From assembly GCF_025403485.1 (NCBI RefSeq), contig NZ_CP099966.1, positions 1,736,001 through 1,800,000 on the forward strand: a stretch of 64,000 nt of DNA. The letters are read 5' to 3'. The position numbers were made by a program, and so were the translations under genes. The notes beneath the pieces are model-generated. The model had not been told where the DNA came from. It searched no databases and saw only the letters and a program-made list of their open reading frames with translations. Positions within the stretch are counted from its first letter, which is position 1. Each line of letters begins with the position of its first letter. The DNA is from Chryseobacterium paludis. GTDB taxonomy: Bacteria > Bacteroidota > Bacteroidia > Flavobacteriales > Weeksellaceae. Below, piece by piece: positions 37,003 through 46,197 of this stretch.

Positions 37003-37260
37003 TTACTTATCTTCTGATTGTTCTTTATTCTTATCCCAGTCCCCGGAAGTCATTTCCTGAATCTCATTCCAAACATCCTTAGCTGATTTTTGCGTGTGGT
37101 TCATAAAACTCTTTGTAGTTTCCTGATTTTTGCTTTTCATATCATTTACATAATCCTTTGCCTGCTGAGCATATCCATCAAGACTATATCCTGGATTATT
37201 GGAGATATTTTTCTGGATATTACTAAAATCGTGTGATGATTTAAATCTGTTTGTGTCCAT
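37003..37260 (-). CDS. Hypothetical small hydrophilic protein
   Basis: 85 residues, hydrophilic and helix-prone (YAQQAKDYVNDMKSKNQ), without signal peptide or membrane segment. No family recognised; composition is reminiscent of small stress-type helical proteins, which is only an impression. It has its own terminator and about 150 bp of upstream non-coding sequence. Confidence 0.65.
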   Translation of the reverse strand: MDTNRFKSSHDFSNIQKNISNNPGYSLDGYAQQAKDYVNDMKSKNQETTKSFMNHTQKSAKDVWNEIQEMTSGDWDKNKEQSEDK

Positions 37261-37411
37261 AATAATAAGATTTAAGTGATTTCGTCATAAGAATACTTCA
37301 ATTTCTATTCCGAAAAACACCTCCGTAATATTATTTTTAATGAACAATTTTGGTGATCTCCTCTAAGAAAAGGATTATAGAATTATTGAAATTTTAAATC
37401 AAAATTACAGT

Positions 37412-37804
37412 TTATTTTAACCGAATCAATTCTCCTTTTCTTTTAACAATATTTTTATAATCCCATTGGATTTGTCGAGATTTTTCAAGCCATCTTTTCA
37501 AATCATCTTCACTGATTTCCTGTTTGGAAGTATATCTTTTCTCTGCTGCCTTAAAAGTTCCTTCTATTTTTAGACCTTCCTCACCAAAGGACTGTCCACT
37601 CCAAAATAGCAGACGCACAGAATCTTTTAATTTACTATATCCCACAATAGGATTTCCATCCAGAAACCATACAGGATGCCTATGCCAGATTTTATTTTCT
37701 GCATCCTGTAATTCAGCATCAATAATAAGAGATAGCTGTATACAGATTTCCTGATCTGACTTCGACTGTGTATTATTATAATCTGTAATATCAGGATGTA
37801 TCAT
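37412..37804 (-). CDS. DUF1801 domain-containing protein
   Basis: A 130-residue DUF1801/YdhG-like protein: AENKIWHRHPVWFLDGNPIVGYSKLKDSVRLLFWSGQSF (key parts HPVWF, VGYS, LLFWSG). The family has a small alpha/beta fold and unknown function. Its start is 2 bp from the stop codon of pcm, so the two are one transcript. Confidence 0.85.
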   Translation of the reverse strand: MIHPDITDYNNTQSKSDQEICIQLSLIIDAELQDAENKIWHRHPVWFLDGNPIVGYSKLKDSVRLLFWSGQSFGEEGLKIEGTFKAAEKRYTSKQEISEDDLKRWLEKSRQIQWDYKNIVKRKGELIRLK

Positions 37805-37806
37805 AT

Positions 37807-38460
37807 TTATGTATTGGTATTATTAAGCATTGGAACAAATTTATATGCTCCGAATTCCTCTTTTTCAATTTCAGTCGGAGAAATTTTTGTGAACCTATAT
37901 AAAACCTGTTCATCGGTTGGACCCAAAGGAATAACCATTTTCCCACCTACTTTTAACTGTTTCAACAATTCTGTTGGTAAGACGGATGCTCCACAAGTAA
38001 CAATGATCTTATCAAAAGGGGCAAACGTTGGTAGTCCGGCAAAACCGTCACCAAAGCTTTGAAATTTTGGAAAAAGATGAAGCTCTCTAAATTTTTTCTT
38101 CGAAAAATCAAATAAATCCTTTTGTCTTTCAACAGTGTATACCAAACCTTTCATAGCCAATAAAACAGCAGTTTGATATCCACACCCTGTTCCGATTTCA
38201 AGTATTTTTTCTCCCGGTGTCACCTGTAAAAGTTCTGATTGCTCAGCAACTGTTGAAGGATGAGAAATAGTTTGATGTGCGAGAATTGGAAAAGCACGGT
38301 CTTCATAGGCAAAATCTTCAAAAATACTTTCTATAAAAAGATGTCTCGGAACTTCATTCATTGCCGAAAGTACATTCTTATCCGTAATCCCAATTCTTTG
38401 CTGAAGGTATTCAACTAAGATTTTTCTTTTTCCTTTATGTACAAACGAATCTTGCGTCAT
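37807..38460 (-). CDS. pcm: Protein-L-isoaspartate O-methyltransferase
   Basis: A 217-residue SAM-dependent methyltransferase. Motif I is LEIGTGCGYQTAVLLAM, the HQTISHPS substrate motif follows the N-terminal helices, and IIVTCGASVLP and GGKMVIPLG follow. It methylates isoaspartyl residues to start repair of damaged proteins. Upstream partner of the DUF1801 gene. Confidence 0.94.
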   Translation of the reverse strand: MTQDSFVHKGKRKILVEYLQQRIGITDKNVLSAMNEVPRHLFIESIFEDFAYEDRAFPILAHQTISHPSTVAEQSELLQVTPGEKILEIGTGCGYQTAVLLAMKGLVYTVERQKDLFDFSKKKFRELHLFPKFQSFGDGFAGLPTFAPFDKIIVTCGASVLPTELLKQLKVGGKMVIPLGPTDEQVLYRFTKISPTEIEKEEFGAYKFVPMLNNTNT

Positions 38461-38620
38461 TAGATAGTAGTTATTAGGTTGCAGGTACTAGTTTATCACA
38501 AAAATAAGGATTAGATTTTAGATTTCAGGAAACAGCAGGAATTTTTGCTGATTAAAGTCAAAAGTGTTTATATCTAAAATCTCGTACCTAATTTATATCT
38601 TTACAAAAATTAAAAAAGCT

Positions 38621-39583
38621 ATGTTGAAAGCAGGTTTGGTAGGTGCCGGACATTTGGGGAAAATACACTTAAAACTTCTCAATCAATCAGATAGGTATGA
38701 TTTTGTAGGTTTCCACGACAAAGATGTAGAAAACGGAAAAAAATTAGAAGCCGAATTCGGTTACAAATATTTCGAAAATTTTGATGATCTATTGGACCAG
38801 ATTGATATGCTGGATATTGTAACACCAACGGTTTATCATTATGATTACGCTCTGAAAGCGATCGAAAAGCGACTGCATTTTTTCATTGAAAAACCTGTTA
38901 CCCAAACGCTTCAGCAAGCAGAAGAAATCCTTTATAAATGTCGTGAAAATGGGATTAAAGCCCAGGTAGGACACGTTGAGAGATACAATCCTGCTTTTAT
39001 GGCAACTAAAGAATACATCAAAAACCCAATGTTTATTGAAATCCACCGATTAGCAGAGTTTAATCCTCGTGGAACGGATGTTTCTGTTGTATTGGATCTA
39101 ATGATCCATGATCTGGATATTTTATTGAGCATGGTTAAATCTAAAGTAAAGGTCATTCATGCCAGTGGCGTTTGTGTGGTAAGTAAAACTCCGGATATTG
39201 CAAATGCACGAATAGAATTTGAAAATGGATGTGTTGCCAATCTTACGACTTCAAGAATCTCTATGAAGGCGATGAGAAAAAGTCGTTTCTTCCAGAAAGA
39301 TGCTTATATCTCCGTTGACTTCCTTGAGAAAAAAGCAGAGGTGATCCGCATGAAAGATGCTCCTGAAGTACCTACTCCATTTGATATGATCATTGAAAAT
39401 GCTGATGGAGAAAAAAATCAGATTTTATTTGAGTATCCAAACATCCAGCCCAATAATGCTATCCTTGATGAATTAAATTCGTTTGCAGATTCTATTACAC
39501 AAAATAAAAATGTAGAAGTATCATTGGAAGATGGAACTGAAGCTTTGAAAATCGCTTTGGAAATTATGAAACTGATCAGCTAG
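38621..39583 (+). CDS. Gfo/Idh/MocA family oxidoreductase
   Basis: A 320-residue NAD(P)-dependent oxidoreductase. The N-terminal Rossmann motif GLVGAGHLGKIHLKLL follows the start directly, so the ATG at 38621 is preferred over a start 19 codons upstream. EKPVTQTLQQAEEIL (EKP motif), GHVERYNPAF and the DLMIHDLDILL active-site region follow. Substrate, probably a sugar or cyclitol derivative, is unknown. Divergent from pcm. Confidence 0.92.
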   Translation: MLKAGLVGAGHLGKIHLKLLNQSDRYDFVGFHDKDVENGKKLEAEFGYKYFENFDDLLDQIDMLDIVTPTVYHYDYALKAIEKRLHFFIEKPVTQTLQQAEEILYKCRENGIKAQVGHVERYNPAFMATKEYIKNPMFIEIHRLAEFNPRGTDVSVVLDLMIHDLDILLSMVKSKVKVIHASGVCVVSKTPDIANARIEFENGCVANLTTSRISMKAMRKSRFFQKDAYISVDFLEKKAEVIRMKDAPEVPTPFDMIIENADGEKNQILFEYPNIQPNNAILDELNSFADSITQNKNVEVSLEDGTEALKIALEIMKLIS

Positions 39584-39673
39584 ATTATATAGATTGTAGT
39601 TTTCAGAAGATCCTAATACTTCATTTCTGAATATGATGATTATCATCTACAAATAATATTCAGCATAAAATTT

Positions 39674-39710
39674 ATTCCTCTTTAAATAGTTCACCTATTT
39701 AGAGAGGAAT
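39674..39710 (+). terminator. Terminator after the Gfo/Idh/MocA gene
   Basis: 16-bp arms (39674-39689 and 39695-39710) with one G-U-type mismatch, followed by TTTTAATTTT. Confidence 0.8.
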
Positions 39711-39737
39711 TTTAATTTTAATTCAATAATTTTTAAA

Positions 39738-39745
39738 TATATTTG
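39738..39745 (+). promoter_or_regulatory. -7 promoter box of the GH5 gene
   Basis: TATATTTG, matching TAnnTTTG, 55 bp before the ATG at 39801; predicts a leader of about 50 nt. Confidence 0.5.
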
Positions 39746-39800
39746 TGATTACTAAACATTTAATTCTAAAAGTAATCCCATAATCTTATAAAATCAAACT

Positions 39801-41531
39801 ATGAAAAGAACCATCCTACTATCCGCACTTTTATTGTCTCAATTTGGGACATCGCAATTATTAAAAACAAATGGTCAAAAAATCGTTAATGACAAAGGTG
39901 AGAATATCCAGCTTAAAGGCTTAGGTTTAGGAGGATGGATGTTGCAGGAAGGCTATATGCTTAAAACAGCAGATTTTGCAGGTCCACAATATAAAATCAA
40001 ACAGAAGATTTCTGAGCTTATTGGAGAGGATGGAATGAATGAATTCTACAAAGCTTATCTGAAGAATGGAATTACAAAACAAGATATTGATTTTCTTGCT
40101 AAATCAGGATTCAATTCTATCAGACTTCCAATGCATTACAATCTGTATACTTTACCTATTGAAAAAGAGTCAGTAAAAGGCCAGAATACATGGTTAGAAG
40201 AAGGTTTTAAAATGACAGATGATTTATTAAAATGGTGTGCAGACAATAAGATATACCTTATCCTCGATCTTCATGCAGCACCTGGAGGACAAGGAAACGA
40301 TGTGAATATTTCTGATAATGACAAATCAAAACCTTCACTTTGGGACAGTGAAGAAAATCAGAAAAAAACAATTGCCTTATGGAAAAAACTTGCTGAACGA
40401 TATAAGGATGAGCCATGGATTGGAGGTTATGATCTCATCAACGAGCCAAACATCAACTTCACAGGGAAAAACCCAAATGGAACGGATGAAATGTCAAATG
40501 CTCCTCTCTGGAAATTACAAAAGGATATTACCACCGCTATCCGGGAGGTTGACAAAAAGCACATTATTATCCTTGAAGGAAATGGCTGGGGAAATAATTA
40601 CAACGGATTGATACCACTTTGGGATAACAATATGGTTTTCAGCTTCCATAAATATTGGAACAATAATGATGATGCCACAATAAAAGGCATTCTCGAGCTA
40701 AGAGAAAAACACAATATACCGATCTGGTTAGGTGAAACAGGGGAAAACTCTAATGTGTGGTTTACAGAGTTGATACAGTTGATGAATAAACACAATATTG
40801 GCTACGCTTTCTGGCCAATGAAAAAGATTGACAACACAGCGGGTATTGCCAATGTAAAGATCACTCCGGAATATCAGAAATTGCTGGATTATTGGAAAAA
40901 CGGTGGTGAAAAGCCATCAAAAGAAATGGCAACAAAAGCTTTAATGAAGATTGCTGATAATTATAAATTCAATAATACTGAAATTAAAAATGATGTTGTA
41001 GATGCTATGTTCAGACAGACAACGGATGACTCTACGAAACCATTTAAAAATCACAATGCACCAGGAAGGGTTTTTGCTACAGATTATGATTTAGGAAGGA
41101 TGGGTTCCGCGTATATGGACAATGATTTCGTTAATCTCTGGGTAAGTGATCCTGCTAAAAGGTCTGAATGGAATGCTGGTCATCAAATGAGAAATGATGG
41201 GGTTGATATTTATCCATGTAACGATAAAATCACTAATCAATACTATGTAGGAAAGACAGAAAAGGGAGAATGGATCCAATATACCATCAATAGCAAAACA
41301 GATAAAAGCTATACTTTCGACATCAGATATGCAAGTGGTAGTGAATCTAAAATAAAAATCTCAGATGCATCTGGAAACGAATTAGCAAGTGTTTCATTGT
41401 CGTCCACAGAAGGTAAAGATAAATGGAAAACAATTTCAGCTAAAGGTATCAACCTGAAAAAAGGTGAAAACAAAATCAGGATCGTTTTTGAAAATGATGG
41501 TGTAAATCTCAACTATTTTGAAGTGAAATAA
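39801..41531 (+). CDS. Secreted GH5 family glycosidase with C-terminal carbohydrate-binding domain
   Basis: 576 residues. After a signal peptide (residues 1-18), the GH5 (beta/alpha)8 domain runs to about residue 375, with acid/base Glu215 in INEP and nucleophile Glu312 in WLGETGEN. The remainder (about 420-576; GEWIQYTINS, YTFDIRYASG, NKIRIVFENDGVNLNYFEV in parts) looks like a CBM6-type beta-sandwich. It hydrolyses a beta-glucan or related glycan; substrate not predictable. A gene for a beta-glucosidase lies further right (63297). Confidence 0.9.
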   Translation: MKRTILLSALLLSQFGTSQLLKTNGQKIVNDKGENIQLKGLGLGGWMLQEGYMLKTADFAGPQYKIKQKISELIGEDGMNEFYKAYLKNGITKQDIDFLAKSGFNSIRLPMHYNLYTLPIEKESVKGQNTWLEEGFKMTDDLLKWCADNKIYLILDLHAAPGGQGNDVNISDNDKSKPSLWDSEENQKKTIALWKKLAERYKDEPWIGGYDLINEPNINFTGKNPNGTDEMSNAPLWKLQKDITTAIREVDKKHIIILEGNGWGNNYNGLIPLWDNNMVFSFHKYWNNNDDATIKGILELREKHNIPIWLGETGENSNVWFTELIQLMNKHNIGYAFWPMKKIDNTAGIANVKITPEYQKLLDYWKNGGEKPSKEMATKALMKIADNYKFNNTEIKNDVVDAMFRQTTDDSTKPFKNHNAPGRVFATDYDLGRMGSAYMDNDFVNLWVSDPAKRSEWNAGHQMRNDGVDIYPCNDKITNQYYVGKTEKGEWIQYTINSKTDKSYTFDIRYASGSESKIKISDASGNELASVSLSSTEGKDKWKTISAKGINLKKGENKIRIVFENDGVNLNYFEVK

Positions 41532-41548
41532 TAATTATATTAAATTAC

Positions 41549-41578
41549 AAATCCCTTTTTAAGTTCTAAAAGGGATTT
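41549..41578 (+). terminator. Terminator after the GH5 gene
   Basis: AAATCCCTTTT / AAAAGGGATTT with an eight-base loop and a T run. It ends 20 bp before the beta-lactamase start. Confidence 0.82.
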
Positions 41579-41597
41579 ATTTTTTAAATTTACTGCT

Positions 41598-42476
41598 ATG
41601 AAAAAAGCAGGCTTATTATTTCTTTTTATTTCGGCATTTTCCTTTGCACAAACAACAGCTCTGGAGCAAACTATAAATTCGATTGTTAATAACAAAAATG
41701 CTACAGTAGGAGTTTCTGTCCTGGGAATTGAAGATCCCTTCAACTACAATAAGAACGGAGAGAAAAAACTTCCGATGCAGAGTGTTTTCAAATTTCATAT
41801 TGCCAGTGCCGTTTTGGACTTTGTAGATAAAGGAAAGTTATCATTACACAAGAAAATCTTAGTGAAAAAGTCTGACCTTCTTGATGATACATGGTCCCCA
41901 TTACGAGAGAAATATCCTAATGGTAATATCGAACTTCCACTAAGTGAAATTATCGACTTTACAGTCGCTCAGAGTGATAATAATGGCTGTGATATCCTTT
42001 TGCGCTTAATTGGTGGAACCGCTACTGTTCAGAAATTTATGAATTCCAAAGGAGTTAAAAATTTCCAGATCAAATTCAATGAGGAAGAAATGCACAAAAG
42101 CTGGGATGCACAATATGAAAATTATAGTACAACCAATTCAGTTGCAGAAGTTTTAAAAAAGTTCTATCAGGGAAAACTACTCTCTAAAAAATCTACTGAT
42201 TATCTGATGCAGGTAATGCTTGGAACAAAAACGGGAACGAATAAATTAATTGAACAGCTTCCAAAAAACACCCCTATTGCTCATAAAACGGGTTCTTCGG
42301 GAAAAAATAAGAATGGACTGACTGGTGCTGAAAATGATATGGGAATTATCACATTATCTAATGGGAAGCATTATGCAATTGCTGTATTTGTAAGCAACTC
42401 AACTGAAACAGATGTTGTAAACTGCAAAATTGTTTCGGATATTTCCAAGGCCGTTTGGGATGATTTTAATAAGTAA
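41598..42476 (+). CDS. bla: Class A beta-lactamase (A2-like, CGA/CIA-type)
   Basis: A 292-residue enzyme with a signal peptide (residues 1-18). The active-site SxxK is Ser62-Val-Phe-Lys65, SDN is at 126-128, NEEEMH around 161-166 covers the omega-loop Glu region, and KTG is at 230-232. The spacing and the NEEEM omega loop fit the A2 subclass typical of Bacteroidota (CIA, CGA, CME, PER), some of which hydrolyse extended-spectrum cephalosporins; the spectrum of this copy is unknown. No mobile element is adjacent, so it appears chromosomal. It lies directly behind the GH5 terminator. Confidence 0.92.
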   Translation: MKKAGLLFLFISAFSFAQTTALEQTINSIVNNKNATVGVSVLGIEDPFNYNKNGEKKLPMQSVFKFHIASAVLDFVDKGKLSLHKKILVKKSDLLDDTWSPLREKYPNGNIELPLSEIIDFTVAQSDNNGCDILLRLIGGTATVQKFMNSKGVKNFQIKFNEEEMHKSWDAQYENYSTTNSVAEVLKKFYQGKLLSKKSTDYLMQVMLGTKTGTNKLIEQLPKNTPIAHKTGSSGKNKNGLTGAENDMGIITLSNGKHYAIAVFVSNSTETDVVNCKIVSDISKAVWDDFNK

Positions 42477-42561
42477 ATTTTAAAGCTTAATTTTAGGACA
42501 AAGAAAAAGACTACAGGTAATCGGTAGAAAACTTTGCTTAAACTTAACTCAATGTATTAAA

Positions 42562-42972
42562 ATGAAAAAAACAGCCATACTTCTAAGCATTTTTTGTTTT
42601 ACATTCTTTTTTTCACAAAAGAATCAAAACTATTTGCAAGTAGGTTACGCAAGTATTTGTTGCGGAACTCCTTCCGAACAACCTGTTATCAATTACATAT
42701 CTCAATTTCAGAAAAAAAACAAGACCAAACCCTTTGAAATATACAGACAAAGTGGCTTAGGAAGAGAAGGCGAGTTTAATCTATATATAGGAATTGATGC
42801 CTTATCAAAAACTAAAAAAAGCAATTTTATATCAGGTCTGAAAACAGCTGTTTCATTACAAAACATGAAAAAAAATAAAAGCAGTGAAGGAAATGTGAAT
42901 TTTGATGAAACACAAATTCTTACAAAAGCTGATTTAGCAAATTCAAGAAATTTAACTATCTATAAAAAATAA
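42562..42972 (+). CDS. Hypothetical secreted protein
   Basis: 136 residues with a signal peptide (AILLSIFCFTFFFSQ). The mature part contains SICCGTPSEQP and a YISQF helix; no family recognised. It lies 85 bp after the beta-lactamase and 16 bp before the hydroxyacyl-CoA dehydrogenase gene, but there is no reason to think it works with either. Confidence 0.7.
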   Translation: MKKTAILLSIFCFTFFFSQKNQNYLQVGYASICCGTPSEQPVINYISQFQKKNKTKPFEIYRQSGLGREGEFNLYIGIDALSKTKKSNFISGLKTAVSLQNMKKNKSSEGNVNFDETQILTKADLANSRNLTIYKK

Positions 42973-42988
42973 TTTAATTTAAGGAAAA

Positions 42989-43882
42989 ATGATCAAAAAC
43001 GTTGTAGTTATCGGAGCTGGAACCATGGGAAATGGTATTGCACATACTTTTGCGCAAAGCGGATTTAAGGTAAACCTGGTAGATGTATCTCAAGATGCTT
43101 TAGATAGAGGATTAAAAACCATTACCACCAACCTCGACAGAATAATTGCAAAGGGCAACCTTACAGAAGAACAAAAAGCAGAAACTCTAGGAAATATAAC
43201 CACTTTTACTGAACTTAAAAATGCTGTTGGATCAGCAGATTTAATTGTAGAAGCGGCTACTGAGAATCAGGATCTGAAATTAAAGATCTTTGGACAAATG
43301 GATGAATTTGCTCCTGAAAACTGTATTCTGGCAACTAATACTTCTTCTATTTCTATTACAAAAATAGCAGCTGCAACAAAAAGGGCTGATAAAGTGATTG
43401 GTATGCATTTTATGAATCCGGTTCCTATTATGAAATTGGTAGAAATTATCAAAGGCTATTCTACTTCTAAAGAGACTTTTGATATCATCTATGATATGAG
43501 TAAAACATTAGGAAAAGTTCCTGTGGAAGTTAATGATTATCCTGGTTTCGTTGCCAACAGAATTCTAATGCCAATGATCAATGAGTCTATTGAAACTCTT
43601 TATAATGGTGTTGCCGGTGTTGAAGAAATTGATACTGTAATGAAGTTGGGAATGGCTCATCCAATGGGTCCTCTCCAATTAGCAGACTTTATTGGTCTTG
43701 ATGTATGTCTTGCAATTCTTAATGTAATGTATGACGGTTTTAAAAATCCTAAATATGCTCCAAATCCATTATTGGTAAATATGGTGATGGCAGGAAAACT
43801 AGGTGTAAAATCCGGTGAAGGGTTCTATGATTATTCTGAAAGCAAAAAAGCAGAGAAGGTTTCAAAAATGTTTTTAAAATAG
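42989..43882 (+). CDS. 3-hydroxyacyl-CoA (3-hydroxybutyryl-CoA) dehydrogenase
   Basis: A 297-residue enzyme: GAGTMGNGIAHTFAQSGF (NAD site), ATNTSSISITKIA, the catalytic HFMNPVPIMKLVEI and NDYPGFVANRILMP. It interconverts 3-hydroxyacyl-CoA and 3-oxoacyl-CoA, the third step of fatty acid beta-oxidation or butanoate metabolism. It is a stand-alone enzyme, not fused to a hydratase. AAGGA lies 5 bp before the start, an unusually good Shine-Dalgarno for this window. Confidence 0.95.
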   Translation: MIKNVVVIGAGTMGNGIAHTFAQSGFKVNLVDVSQDALDRGLKTITTNLDRIIAKGNLTEEQKAETLGNITTFTELKNAVGSADLIVEAATENQDLKLKIFGQMDEFAPENCILATNTSSISITKIAAATKRADKVIGMHFMNPVPIMKLVEIIKGYSTSKETFDIIYDMSKTLGKVPVEVNDYPGFVANRILMPMINESIETLYNGVAGVEEIDTVMKLGMAHPMGPLQLADFIGLDVCLAILNVMYDGFKNPKYAPNPLLVNMVMAGKLGVKSGEGFYDYSESKKAEKVSKMFLK

Positions 43883-43961
43883 TTTTAAATACATAAGTTG
43901 TACGTTATATCGCGATATGGCTAAAAATACTTATAATCGTTAATCAACGAACTGCAGCTTA

Positions 43962-45278
43962 ATGAAAATTAAAGAAAAAAATATTCAGATATCATTGGTC
44001 ATCATTACTATAGTGATGACCATTTTACGTTTTTTACTCAACGAAAAAGGCAGGGTAAATCCGGACTCGATCCGTTACATGAGATTTGCACATGTGTTTC
44101 CAACAATTGATAATACAACCACTCCATTGGGATATCCTTTAAGTATTAAGTTTTTTACTTATTTTGGTTTTGATGAATTCTGGAGCAGTAAACTTGTTGG
44201 AATTCTGGCCTTCCTATTCATCGTTATTTTTTCTTGGAAAAAGAATTTTTATCCTAAGGAATCCATTGTTATCAGTGCTTTGTTCAGCTTTATTTCGATA
44301 TATGCATATACGATGAGTGAAGCATTGATCCTTCCTTTCGTATTTCTATTCTTATACACCGCTCATTTAATTATCATTGGAAAATTAAAGAAATGGAAAG
44401 CCATATTCTACCTTTCTTTATCTTTAATAGCACTATATAATATCCGTTACAGTTCATTATTCATTATTGGTGGAACCGGACTTTTTGGATTAATGGTTTG
44501 GAAAAAAAAATATGCTAAAATATTTATAGTCTCAGCAATGATAGGATGTATTTTCATCGTTGCCTATAAGTTTCTATTTTTAGATTATTTTAATGAAAGC
44601 TATATCAATCAATTTCTGGAAATGGGATTACATCCTACTTCACAACTGTTAAAAGAATTATTTCAAGGGCTTACGACCTCCTTCAACCCGTTTATTCATA
44701 TGGCAGATCCGGGTGGCGGATTGATAAATTATGCAATTTATGGAATTGGCCTTCTCAATATATTGTTGATGGTATTTCTCTTTGTAAGAAGCAAACTTTC
44801 AGAGACGGAATTTTTCTTTATTGGTATTGGTATTTCAGGTATTATATGTTCTTATTTTGTCCAATATTTTTACTCTGTAAATCCATTAGATTATAGATTA
44901 ATTGCGCCATTCAGCTTTCCGATCTGGTTGGTATATTTCAAAAAATTATTTAGCCTTTTTGATATTAAAGTATATGTAATTGGAGCATTGAGTTTATTAT
45001 CTGGTGTCTTTTTCACCTGGCTTTCGAAAGGAAACTATCTTGAAAACAGAAAGAATATAGAACAGTTTTTACAATCCGAAAATTTAAAGAATATCCCTAT
45101 TAAATTCTATATTGAAACTGAAGAAGATCTGGAAAAAATACAAATTGCGGAGTTAATAAGCACGGTAAATCCTAATGTAAGTCTAACTTTTAAGCCAAAA
45201 GACACCTTACAAAAAACCACATTAACGCGATATAAAGTTTTACAAAAAATTAGAATCGACAAGAACAAGTATCAATAA
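43962..45278 (+). CDS. Polytopic membrane protein, possible GT-C-like glycosyltransferase
   Basis: 438 residues with about ten predicted membrane helices and a C-terminal soluble tail (about 360-438). An acidic residue in the first outer loop (NPDSIRYMRFA) resembles the arrangement of GT-C/ArnT-type enzymes that use lipid-linked sugars, but no family motif is strong enough to assign function. It stands alone after the dehydrogenase. Confidence 0.7.
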   Translation: MKIKEKNIQISLVIITIVMTILRFLLNEKGRVNPDSIRYMRFAHVFPTIDNTTTPLGYPLSIKFFTYFGFDEFWSSKLVGILAFLFIVIFSWKKNFYPKESIVISALFSFISIYAYTMSEALILPFVFLFLYTAHLIIIGKLKKWKAIFYLSLSLIALYNIRYSSLFIIGGTGLFGLMVWKKKYAKIFIVSAMIGCIFIVAYKFLFLDYFNESYINQFLEMGLHPTSQLLKELFQGLTTSFNPFIHMADPGGGLINYAIYGIGLLNILLMVFLFVRSKLSETEFFFIGIGISGIICSYFVQYFYSVNPLDYRLIAPFSFPIWLVYFKKLFSLFDIKVYVIGALSLLSGVFFTWLSKGNYLENRKNIEQFLQSENLKNIPIKFYIETEEDLEKIQIAELISTVNPNVSLTFKPKDTLQKTTLTRYKVLQKIRIDKNKYQ

Positions 45279-45314
45279 TTTTATTATCTTTGAGAAAGTT
45301 AAAATATTAAAAAA

Positions 45315-45554
45315 ATGAAATTACCAAAGTTTTTATTAGCAGATAATTCGGAATTTCCTGAGGATTTATTCGTGGTTCATACTGAATACCCAAGATTTAT
45401 CTTAAACGTTGAGGAAGAAGAAGTTGAGTGGCTAGATGATTTGGAAGGCGACGATGAAGAGACCATGGCAGATGAAGCTACTAAAGTGGTAGAAGCAGCA
45501 TTCAAATGGTGTGACGAAGAATTGGCTAAGTACGATGAAGAAGAGGAAGAATAA
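45315..45554 (+). CDS. Small acidic conserved protein of unknown function
   Basis: 79 residues, acidic (LEGDDEETMADEATK; ends DEEEEE), starting MKLPKFLLADNSEFPEDLFVV (cited in part). I recall near-identical short proteins across flavobacteria but no assigned role. It has a strong terminator and is 36 bp behind the membrane-protein gene. Confidence 0.75.
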   Translation: MKLPKFLLADNSEFPEDLFVVHTEYPRFILNVEEEEVEWLDDLEGDDEETMADEATKVVEAAFKWCDEELAKYDEEEEE

Positions 45555-45574
45555 GAAAAAACATTAAAGCATAA

Positions 45575-45605
45575 AAAAGGAACTCAATTGAGTTCCTTTT
45601 ATTTT
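45575..45605. terminator. Bidirectional terminator
   Basis: 13-bp perfect arms without loop (45575-45587 / 45588-45600), with A and T runs on opposite sides, between two convergent genes. Confidence 0.85.
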
Positions 45606-46016
45606 TTATTCTGATTTATTAAATTTCAATAATAAAAGATTGTCTTTGTATAGTTCTAATGTAGTTCCGGAAATTACATATTTGTTAGCTTTCCCCATCA
45701 TATCCATAAAGTTCTGCTCTACATTCATATTATCACAAGCCATTTTTGTAGAACCCATTTGGCCCGCAGCAAAATTACCTGTAGAAGTATCCAACTTCAC
45801 TGTTCCAAAATAATTGTTGCATCCTGCATTTCCATTGATCTTTTCTCCTTCGATATTCAATGTAGGAATTTTTCCTTTTACATTATCTGCTAATGTCCAT
45901 TTCGTATTCACTAATGACGGTTGAGATTTCCCTACTTTTGAAGCAGATGCGCTTGACATAGTTCCGCACGACGCCAAAATCACGGCTGCACTTATACTTA
46001 AAAAAAGATTTTTCAT
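45606..46016 (-). CDS. META domain lipoprotein (HslJ-like)
   Basis: 136 residues. The ATG at 46016 gives a lipoprotein signal (AAVILASC); a start 8 codons upstream would add only Lys residues. The META domain (NTKWTL, AGCNNYFGTV, GSTKMACD) occupies residues about 45-136. META-domain proteins (HslJ type) are small envelope proteins of unknown mechanism, sometimes linked to heat or drug stress. Confidence 0.88.
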   Translation of the reverse strand: MKNLFLSISAAVILASCGTMSSASASKVGKSQPSLVNTKWTLADNVKGKIPTLNIEGEKINGNAGCNNYFGTVKLDTSTGNFAAGQMGSTKMACDNMNVEQNFMDMMGKANKYVISGTTLELYKDNLLLLKFNKSE

Positions 46017-46146
46017 TTTTTTCTTTTTTGATTTAACCAAATTTACGGAAATTATATTATTTAAACGCTTTTCAAAGAATTTTATTATACTGCAGAACTT
46101 TATATTAGTGAAATTATTTAGTATAAAGCTATGGCAATTAGCAACA

Positions 46147-46172
46147 AAAAAGACGGGCTAACCCGTCTTTTT
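46147..46172. terminator. Bidirectional terminator near pheT
   Basis: AAAAAGACGGG / CCCGTCTTTTT with a four-base spacer, about 25 bp beyond the pheT stop. Confidence 0.85.
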
Positions 46173-46197
46173 ACTATATTATTTTTATAATATTCTT

